From Burkholderiaceae bacterium (GTDB taxonomy: Bacteria > Pseudomonadota > Gammaproteobacteria > Burkholderiales > Burkholderiaceae_C), in contig JAUYTN010000058.1 in assembly GCA_030695205.1 (NCBI GenBank), forward strand, positions 1-64,000: 64,000 bases of DNA, read 5' to 3'. The notes beneath the pieces are model-generated. The model was not told where the DNA came from. It did not search any database and saw nothing but the letters and a program-made list of their open reading frames with translations. The translations under genes were made by a program, and so were the position numbers. Each line of letters begins with the position of its first letter. Position 1 is the first letter of the stretch. This document shows, piece after piece, positions 58,077 to 64,000 of the stretch.

Positions 58077-59786
58077 TTGAAACCCATGCTGTTGTCCTCG
58101 GGAACCCCGCACAACCTGCAGGCACAGGCTCTCCACCGTGCAGAGTCCATCCGGCAAATGGAGCGCACACTGGGTGCCGACTTGCCCGCCCATGAGCTGA
58201 TGACCCGCGCCGGGCGATCGGCGGCGGCCCTGGCCCGTGCCATCACACCCCACGCCCGGTCGATCTGGATCGCGTGTGGCCCTGGCAACAACGGCGGCGA
58301 CGGATTGATGGCGGCTGCTTTCCTGGCTCCCTGGGCCCGACAGGCCAGGGTGGATGTGAGCGTGGGCTGGTGTGGCAGCCCCCACACCGCACCACCCGAT
58401 GCCCACCATGCCTGGAAATTGGCGGTGGCAGCGGGTGTGCGTTGGGCTGACCACCCACCACCCGGGTGCGACCTGGGTATCGATGCACTGCTGGGCATAG
58501 GCGCCAGAGCACCCACGCAGTCGTCTGCCCAGTGGGATTTCATCCAAGCCTCTCTGCTGGCACTGCATACCCAGTGCGGCACCCGCCTGAGCTTGGATGT
58601 ACCCACCGGCCTATGCGCCGACACTGGAGCTATTTATATAGCTGACTATCCATATAAATCAAGCGCAAAAGGCACTTTTTGCTTAACATTTATCGCAGCC
58701 AAACCCGGTCTGTTCACCGGACACGGGAGGGCTTTGGCCGGTGACATATGGCTCGATGACCTCGGTTGGTCTCAACTCCACGTGGCACCAGCCTTGCCAC
58801 CCACACCCACCGCCTGGCTCGGCATCCCAGGCCATACCCTGTCCACAGGGCACACCGAAGCCCCCGTACACCACACCCACAAGGGGTTGCTTGGTGACGT
58901 CTGGGTGCTGGGTGGACAAGGCAAGCCACAAGGCCAGAGCATGGCCGGAGCCGCCATTTTGGCGGCGCGCGCGGCGCTGCATGCCGGAGCGGGCCGTGTA
59001 TTGGTCGCCTTGCTGGACAACGAGGCTCCCAGCTGGGACGCGGGACAACCCGAGCTGATGCTGCGTGGAGCCACCAGCCTGCACGGCTTGGCAGCACTAC
59101 CAACAGGCGTTTGGGTGTGCGGCTGCGGCGGTGGCTCAGCCATTGAGGCCTACCTCCCCAGGGTCATACACGAGGCGCAAGCCCTTGTGCTCGATGCCGA
59201 TGCGCTGAACACGGTGTCGCGGTCGGCCGATCTGCGCACTGCCTTGCGCCAGCGGGGCGAGCGGGGTTGGCCCACCGTCATCACCCCGCACCCCCTGGAA
59301 GCTGCCCGCCTGTTGGGCCAGACTACCCTTGAAGTGCAGGCAGACCGCATCCAGGCCGCCCAAACGCTGGCCTCAGACCTGCGGTGCGTGTGTGTGCTCA
59401 AAGGCAGCGGCACAGTGGTGGCCTCGCCGACAGGAATGGTGTGCATCAACCCCAGTGGCAACGGCAGGCTGTCCACCGCAGGCACTGGGGATGTGCTGGC
59501 CGGGGTGATGGGTGCCGCACTTGCCGCCGGGGCGCGGGTCTGGCCGGATCAACCGCGCCACGCCCAACCGTGGGCCTGGTGGGACGAAGCCTTGCTGCCC
59601 GATGTGCTGTCTGCCGTGTGGTCCCACGGCTTGGCAGCCGACCAGTGGGAACACCCCCATGCGGCCGAGCACACCCTGACGGCTAGCGAACTGGCGAGGC
59701 GCATCACCCCACCAGCATCAGCCCGATTTGCAGCAGCACCACCAGCGCCAGAGCGGACAGGTCCACCCCGCCCACCAGCGGGATGA
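58077..59786 (+). CDS. nnr: Bifunctional NAD(P)H-hydrate epimerase / dehydratase
   Basis: A 569-residue repair enzyme for hydrated NADH and NADPH. The N-terminal YjeF epimerase domain (about 20-250) has LMTRAGRSAAALARAI and ACGPGNNGGDGLMAAAFLA. The C-terminal YjeF/CARKD dehydratase (about 270-540) has TPHPLEAARLL, VLKGSGTVVASP and STAGTGDVLAGVMGAALAAG. The start is TTG at 58077 with AGGAG seven bases upstream; ATG at 58086 is possible. Residues about 188-202 are encoded by repeat copy a (AT-rich). The Pro/Ala-rich last ~28 residues overlap the convergent yggT by 83 bases. Confidence 0.92.
   Translation: MKPMLLSSGTPHNLQAQALHRAESIRQMERTLGADLPAHELMTRAGRSAAALARAITPHARSIWIACGPGNNGGDGLMAAAFLAPWARQARVDVSVGWCGSPHTAPPDAHHAWKLAVAAGVRWADHPPPGCDLGIDALLGIGARAPTQSSAQWDFIQASLLALHTQCGTRLSLDVPTGLCADTGAIYIADYPYKSSAKGTFCLTFIAAKPGLFTGHGRALAGDIWLDDLGWSQLHVAPALPPTPTAWLGIPGHTLSTGHTEAPVHHTHKGLLGDVWVLGGQGKPQGQSMAGAAILAARAALHAGAGRVLVALLDNEAPSWDAGQPELMLRGATSLHGLAALPTGVWVCGCGGGSAIEAYLPRVIHEAQALVLDADALNTVSRSADLRTALRQRGERGWPTVITPHPLEAARLLGQTTLEVQADRIQAAQTLASDLRCVCVLKGSGTVVASPTGMVCINPSGNGRLSTAGTGDVLAGVMGAALAAGARVWPDQPRHAQPWAWWDEALLPDVLSAVWSHGLAADQWEHPHAAEHTLTASELARRITPPASARFAAAPPAPERTGPPRPPAG
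58638..58682 (+). repeat. Dispersed 45-bp repeat, copy a, inside nnr
   Basis: ATAGCTGACT, then 15 bases to GCG (spacing 25), then CAAAAGGC and ACTTTTTGC. It lies in the epimerase domain and reads IADYPYKSSAKGTFCL in frame. The surrounding gene is GC-rich, so the island stands out. Confidence 0.7.
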
Positions 59787-60261
59787 CCCGCTGAAAAGGC
59801 CGCAGCAGCGGAGCCACCAGCCGGTGCAGCCATGCACTGGCGTAAGCCTGCGGTTGGACCCACGACAAAATGGCATACGCCAGCACCAGCACCAGCAGCC
59901 CCTGCAAAGCTGTGCGGAGCAGCAGCTTCAGAGCCAGCAGCGGTAACACCCCAAAAAGGGCCACCCCTGAAGCCCCCCCCAACCCGGCAGACATCCAGTG
60001 GCCAAGTGCCAGCAACAGGCCTGCATGCAAAAGCGCCAACAGCAAAGCCGCCAGAATGCTGGCCGAGTCCCAGCGCGAGCTCTGCCAACGACGGGGCATG
60101 GAGCGCCGCAAAGGCATGACCAACCAATCGGTCAGCGCCATGATGAATTGGCCAGGCTGGCCCGCCATGCTGATGCGTTCAGCGTTGAGCCACGCACGGA
60201 CCAGCACCACCGCAAGCAGGACGAAAAAAACGGTATCCACCAGAAACAGAAGAACTTGCAT
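59704..60261 (-). CDS. YggT family inner-membrane protein
   Basis: A 185-residue protein with two YggT repeats, each a hydrophobic hairpin: MQVLLFLVDTVFFVLLAVVL with MPLRRSMPRRWQ, and ALQGLLVLVLAYAILSWVQP with LVAPLLRPFQRVIPLVGGVD. It is implicated in membrane or stress physiology but of unproven function. Start at 60261 follows the rnr stop by 19 bases. Its last 83 bases overlap the end of nnr on the other strand. Confidence 0.9.
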   Translation of the reverse strand: MQVLLFLVDTVFFVLLAVVLVRAWLNAERISMAGQPGQFIMALTDWLVMPLRRSMPRRWQSSRWDSASILAALLLALLHAGLLLALGHWMSAGLGGASGVALFGVLPLLALKLLLRTALQGLLVLVLAYAILSWVQPQAYASAWLHRLVAPLLRPFQRVIPLVGGVDLSALALVVLLQIGLMLVG

Positions 60262-60280
60262 GCGTTTGATTTTGATGGTT

Positions 60281-62566
60281 TCAGCGACGGGACTTTTTAG
60301 CGGAACCACGAGCAGGGGACTTGTCGCCCGGCTTCTCTGGCTTACCTGACTTCCCACCTGAACGCCGCACAGCCTCTTTGACCCCCCCCCCGCTCACGCG
60401 GCCAGCGTCCACTCGCTCGGCGGTGTCCATATTGGAAGCGCCGGGGGTCTTGCCCGATGCGGCACGTTTGCCGCCTTCTTTGCCACGGCTACTGTCTCGG
60501 CCGACAAGGCTGGCATCGCCCTCCCCTGTGACCAGGCGAAAGTCGATGCGCCTGCCGTCCAGATCGACCCGACTGACCTGGACCTGTACCCGCGTGCCCA
60601 GTTGGTAGCGGATGCCGGTTCGCTCTCCCCGCAGCTCCTGGCGGGCTTCGTCGAAGCGGAAGTACTCGCCACCCAGCTCGGTGATATGAACCAGACCCTC
60701 GACAAACATGGCGTCCAAGGTCACAAACAGGCCAAAACTGGTGGCGGATGTCACCGCGCCAGAGAACTCTTCGCCCAGGTGCTCCTGCATGTACTTGCAC
60801 TTCAGCCAGGCCTCGACATCGCGACTGGCTTCATCGGCACGCCGCTCGTTGGCGCTGCAGTGCAGACCTGCCGCTTGCCAAGCCTGCACGGCGGCTGTTG
60901 GCTTGGCACGCGGTTCGGCATGGGCTGCGTCCGGCTTCTTGTCGGCCAGGCGCTTGCTCAGCTTGGCATGGGCCTCGCCAGGCAATGGCAGATTGGGCAA
61001 CTGGTACTTGGTGCCCAGCAACAGGGACTTGATGACCCGGTGCACCAGCAGGTCCGGGTAGCGCCGAATCGGGCTGGTGAAGTGGGTATAGGCATCAAAG
61101 GCCAAACCAAAGTGGCCATTGTTCACCGGTGTGTAAATGGCTTGCTGCATCGAGCGAAGCAGCATGGTGTGAATCTGCGCGGAGTCGGGCCGATCCTTAG
61201 TTTCCAGGGCGATTTTCTGGAACTCGGCGGTTTTGGGGTTCTCGCTCAAGGTGCTGGACACACCCATGGCCTTGAGGTAACCACGCAAAATTTCCTGCTT
61301 TTCGAGGGTGGGACCCTCGTGCACCCGGAACAGGCCTGGCTGCTTGCCCTGGTCAATGAACTCGGCAGAGCACACATTGGCAGCCAGCATGGCCTCTTCG
61401 ATCAGCCGGTGCGCATCGTTGCGGGTGCGGGCAACAATTTTTTCTATGCGCCCGAAGTCGTCGCAGACGATCTGGGTTTCGGTGGTTTCAAAGTCCACCG
61501 CCCCTCTGGCCTGGCGGGCCACCAACAGCGCCCGGTACACATCGTGCAGCTGCACCAATTGGGGCACCATCGCCTGACGCTGGGCCGCTTGAGGGCCCTT
61601 GGTGTTGGACAAAATGGCGGCCACCTCTGTGTAGGTCAACCGGGCATGACTGAACATCACCGCCGGGTAAAACTGGTAGGCGTGGATCTCGCCCTTGGCA
61701 TTCACGAGCATGTCGCACACCATGCACAGGCGCTCCACCCCGGGGTTGAGTGAGCACAAGCCGTTGGAAAGCTTCTCAGGCAACATGGGAATGACCCGCC
61801 GTGGGAAGTACACGCTGGTGGCACGGTCGTAGGCATCCACATCAATGGCAGAGCCGTTCTCCACATAATGGCTGACATCGGCAATGGCCACCAGCAATCG
61901 CCAGCCCTTGCCACGCCCGACCTTGGCAGGTTCGGCATAGACCGCGTCGTCAAAGTCGCGGGCATCCTCGCCATCTATCGTCACGAGGGGAACATCGGTC
62001 AAATCGACGCGCCCCAGCCGGTCTTTGGGTGTCACCCGATCGGGCAAGGAGCGTGCCTGCGCCAGCGCAGCGTCCGAAAACACATGGGGCACGCCGTATT
62101 TGCGCACCGCAATTTCAATCTCCATGCCGGGGTCATCCACCTCGCCCAACACCTCGCACACCCGCCCCACTGGCTGACCAAACAGCGCTGGTGGCTCGGT
62201 CAGCTCAACCACAACCACCTGGCCTGGCTGTGCAGATGCGGTGGCGCCGCGAGGTATCAGGACGTCCTGCCCGTAGCGCTTGTCCTCGGGCGCCACCAGC
62301 CAGGCGCCGCCCTCTTGCAGCAAGCGGCCGATGATGGGCGACTCCGATCGGGACAGAATTTCCGTCACGCGCCCTTCGGGTCGGCCCCGACGGTCCGACC
62401 GGATGATCTGTACCTTGACGCGGTCCTTGTGCAGAACGGCGCGCATTTCATTGGGCGCGAGGTACACGTCGCCCCCTCCGGTATCGCGGGTGACAAAGCC
62501 ATGGCCATCTCTGTGACCAACCACGGTGCCTTCAAATTCTTCAAATGCGGTGTTTTTTGTGTCCAT
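60281..62566 (-). CDS. rnr: Ribonuclease R
   Basis: A 761-residue 3'-5' exoribonuclease for structured RNA. Cold-shock domains come first (GTVVGHRDGHGFVTRDTGGG). The RNB catalytic domain has the metal site LVTIDGEDARDFDDAVYAE and FTSPIRRYPDLLVHRVI. An S1 domain follows (FSGAVTSATSFGLFVTLDAM), then a Lys/Arg/Ser-rich tail of ~80 residues (ending SPARGSAKKSRR). It lacks the N-terminal winged helix of E. coli RNase R. The ATG at 62566 has no clear ribosome site, and a TATAAC lies 10 bases upstream, so the message could be leaderless. Confidence 0.96.
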   Translation of the reverse strand: MDTKNTAFEEFEGTVVGHRDGHGFVTRDTGGGDVYLAPNEMRAVLHKDRVKVQIIRSDRRGRPEGRVTEILSRSESPIIGRLLQEGGAWLVAPEDKRYGQDVLIPRGATASAQPGQVVVVELTEPPALFGQPVGRVCEVLGEVDDPGMEIEIAVRKYGVPHVFSDAALAQARSLPDRVTPKDRLGRVDLTDVPLVTIDGEDARDFDDAVYAEPAKVGRGKGWRLLVAIADVSHYVENGSAIDVDAYDRATSVYFPRRVIPMLPEKLSNGLCSLNPGVERLCMVCDMLVNAKGEIHAYQFYPAVMFSHARLTYTEVAAILSNTKGPQAAQRQAMVPQLVQLHDVYRALLVARQARGAVDFETTETQIVCDDFGRIEKIVARTRNDAHRLIEEAMLAANVCSAEFIDQGKQPGLFRVHEGPTLEKQEILRGYLKAMGVSSTLSENPKTAEFQKIALETKDRPDSAQIHTMLLRSMQQAIYTPVNNGHFGLAFDAYTHFTSPIRRYPDLLVHRVIKSLLLGTKYQLPNLPLPGEAHAKLSKRLADKKPDAAHAEPRAKPTAAVQAWQAAGLHCSANERRADEASRDVEAWLKCKYMQEHLGEEFSGAVTSATSFGLFVTLDAMFVEGLVHITELGGEYFRFDEARQELRGERTGIRYQLGTRVQVQVSRVDLDGRRIDFRLVTGEGDASLVGRDSSRGKEGGKRAASGKTPGASNMDTAERVDAGRVSGGGVKEAVRRSGGKSGKPEKPGDKSPARGSAKKSRR

Positions 62567-62575
62567 ATCTGCGGT

Positions 62576-62583
62576 GTTATACT
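62576..62583. promoter_or_regulatory. Overlapping divergent -10-like elements (tRNA-Leu and rnr)
   Basis: GTTATACT reads TATACT (62578-62583) towards the tRNA gene and TATAAC (62581-62576) towards rnr. Both lack a good -35 hexamer. Only 33 bases separate the two genes. Confidence 0.35.
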
Positions 62584-62599
62584 CTAGGCCACTCTGAAA

Positions 62600-62684
<85 letters not shown>

Positions 62685-62688
62685 AATC

Positions 62689-62725
62689 AAAAGGCTTGCA
62701 ATGGAACACATTGCAAGCCTTTTTC
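62689..62725. terminator. Terminator after tRNA-Leu
   Basis: AAAGGCTTGCAATG pairs with CATTGCAAGCCTTT around a 5-base loop, with a T-run on the plus strand and A-run on the left. It starts five bases after the tRNA CCA. The remaining gap up to 62818 shows nothing. Confidence 0.9.
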
Positions 62726-62818
62726 GTTGGCGACGCCGGTTGCACAGGCTTGAGGCTGAGCCATTTGCCATGATCGGGCGCCGCCAAGTGCAACTGCAAG
62801 TGGCAGTGAACCACCGCG

Positions 62819-64000
62819 TCAGACAGGAAGTGCGACCAGATCGTGCCCTTCGGTCGCAACGACCTTGGCGGACATGAACTCGCCTGTCTTGAATGTTTTG
62901 CTGATTTTGTGTGGTGGCAGCAGCCTGACGATGCCATCAATTTCAGGCGCGTCGGCAAAACTGCGACCCACACCACCCTTGCGGCCAAGTCCTGGGGCTG
63001 AATCGACGAGCACCTTCAGTGTGCTGCCCACCCAGCGCTGCAAGCGTTGGGCGGATACCTCCTCTGCCACCGCCATGAACCGCGCCCGGCGCTCCTCGCG
63101 CACCGCCAAAGGCAAGGCGCCAGGTAAGTCATTGGCCGCGGCACCTTTGACATCAGAGTACGCAAAACACCCCGCCCGGTCAATTTGGGCTTCTCGCAGA
63201 AACGCGAGCAAATGCTCGAACTCTGCTTCCGTCTCGCCAGGAAATCCGGCGATGAAGGTGCTGCGAATCACCAGGTCCGGGCACATCTCACGCCAGCGCT
63301 GTATGCGCTCCAGGTTGCGCTCGCCGCTGGCGGGCCGCTTCATCCGCTGCAGCACGTCAGGGTGGCTGTGCTGGAAAGGCACATCCAGGTAGGGCAGGCA
63401 AACGCCCTGGGCCATGAGGGGGATGACCTCGTCCACATGCGGATAGGGGTACACATAGTGCAACCGCACCCACGCCCCATATGGCTTGGCAATCTCACCC
63501 AACGACTGCACCAGGTCGAACATCCTGGTCTTGACAGGCTTGCCGTTCCAGAAACCGGTCCGGTAGCGCACATCGACTCCATAGGCCGACGTGTCCTGGC
63601 TGACCACCAGCAACTCCTTGACCCCGTTCTCAAACAAACGGGCGGCTTCGGACAACACATCACCCACAGGCCGACTGACCAGATCACCCCGCATGGACGG
63701 AATGATGCAAAAGGTGCAGCGGTGGTTACAGCCTTCGCTGATTTTCAGGTAAGCGTAGTGCTTGGGCGTGAGCTTGATACCCTGGGGCGGAATCAAGTCC
63801 AGGTAGGGGTCGTGCAGCTTGGGCAAGTGGGTGTGGACAGCGTCCATGACCTCCTGCGTCGCGTGTGGGCCAGTCACCGCCAACACCGAAGGGTGCACTT
63901 GTGACACGAGGTTGCCGCCATCGTCGGCCGCGCGTGCACCCAGACAACCGGTCACGATGACCTTGCCGTTTTCCGCCAATGCTTCGCCAATGGTGTCCAG
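62819..64000 (-). CDS. rimO: Ribosomal protein S12 methylthiotransferase RimO (partial, 5' end beyond window)
   Basis: A radical-SAM methylthiotransferase modifying Asp88 of ribosomal protein S12. About 393 codons of the C-terminal side are visible and the reading frame stays open to the window edge. They include the end of the UPF0004 domain ([17 protein letters not shown]), the radical-SAM motif [20 protein letters not shown] (CxxxCxxC), [20 protein letters not shown] and [19 protein letters not shown]-terminal TRAM domain follows ([10 protein letters not shown], and so on). The distinction from MiaB is by the S/P-MRG and HPDVLQ features and is fairly secure. Confidence 0.93.
   Translation of the reverse strand: MDTIGEALAENGKVIVTGCLGARAADDGGNLVSQVHPSVLAVTGPHATQEVMDAVHTHLPKLHDPYLDLIPPQGIKLTPKHYAYLKISEGCNHRCTFCIIPSMRGDLVSRPVGDVLSEAARLFENGVKELLVVSQDTSAYGVDVRYRTGFWNGKPVKTRMFDLVQSLGEIAKPYGAWVRLHYVYPYPHVDEVIPLMAQGVCLPYLDVPFQHSHPDVLQRMKRPASGERNLERIQRWREMCPDLVIRSTFIAGFPGETEAEFEHLLAFLREAQIDRAGCFAYSDVKGAAANDLPGALPLAVREERRARFMAVAEEVSAQRLQRWVGSTLKVLVDSAPGLGRKGGVGRSFADAPEIDGIVRLLPPHKISKTFKTGEFMSAKVVATEGHDLVALPV

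Overview
The window is a dense, GC-rich bacterial chromosome segment. Gene content and order point to a betaproteobacterium of the order Burkholderiales, most likely family Comamonadaceae (Rhodoferax / Polaromonas / Acidovorax type). This is an inference from: a Bug-type tripartite tricarboxylate transporter, an E3 with its own lipoyl domain in the pyruvate dehydrogenase operon, carA-lysE-carB-greA gene order, and a dispersed ~45-bp repeat that I remember from Comamonadaceae genomes. No 16S or database comparison was possible.

Layout, left to right. (1) 1-7391: the 5' end of a group II intron lying just behind the clpB terminator, clpB with a sigma32-like promoter, a Gcr-type membrane protein, and a lemA-TPM-TPM operon. 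(2) 7610-14420: a periplasmic DsrE-like protein, an NsrR/Rrf2 repressor, and divergently a tightly packed run ric-ubiU-ubiV-ubiT-(DGC protein)-ubiX-ubiD. It combines nitric-oxide damage repair with oxygen-independent ubiquinone synthesis and includes one uncharacterised zinc-binding-type protein. (3) 14471-18638: a LysR remnant, a tctCBA citrate/tricarboxylate-type transporter and a Val/Gly-repeat lipoprotein. (4) 18797-23513: a scrambled accessory patch holding a broken PIN toxin, a short lpdA-like fragment, an intact AbrB/PIN toxin-antitoxin pair, a partial copy of the lpdA 3' end with its terminator, and a large FG-GAP lipoprotein of lower GC. (5) 23536-29851: the pyruvate dehydrogenase operon aceE-aceF-lpdA. 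(6) 30128-33355: a PAS sensor kinase and FixJ-like regulator. (7) 33443-40523: folD, a DUF4149 membrane protein, greA, carB, a LysE-family exporter and carA. (8) 40758-56487: one long minus-strand run rpsB-tsf-pyrH-frr-uppS-cdsA-dxr-rseP-bamA-skp-lpxD-fabZ-lpxA-lpxB-rnhB-trmH-(Lcl-domain protein), covering translation factors, isoprenoid and phospholipid precursors, outer-membrane assembly and lipid A. (9) 56774-64000: a DadA-like oxidoreductase, nnr, yggT, rnr, tRNA-Leu(CAG) and rimO, which is cut by the window edge.

The two most notable observations are as follows. First, the NsrR-RIC-UbiUVT-DGC-UbiX-UbiD arrangement: the four Fe-S cysteines of UbiU and of UbiV sit at exactly the spacing recalled for the E. 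coli proteins, and a DGC-family protein is translationally interlocked between ubiT and ubiX. Second, a family of about ten ~45-bp dispersed repeats with fixed internal spacing. Some copies are intergenic, one forms a terminator, and at least three lie inside open reading frames (nnr, trmH, DUF4149) where they encode AT-rich islands.
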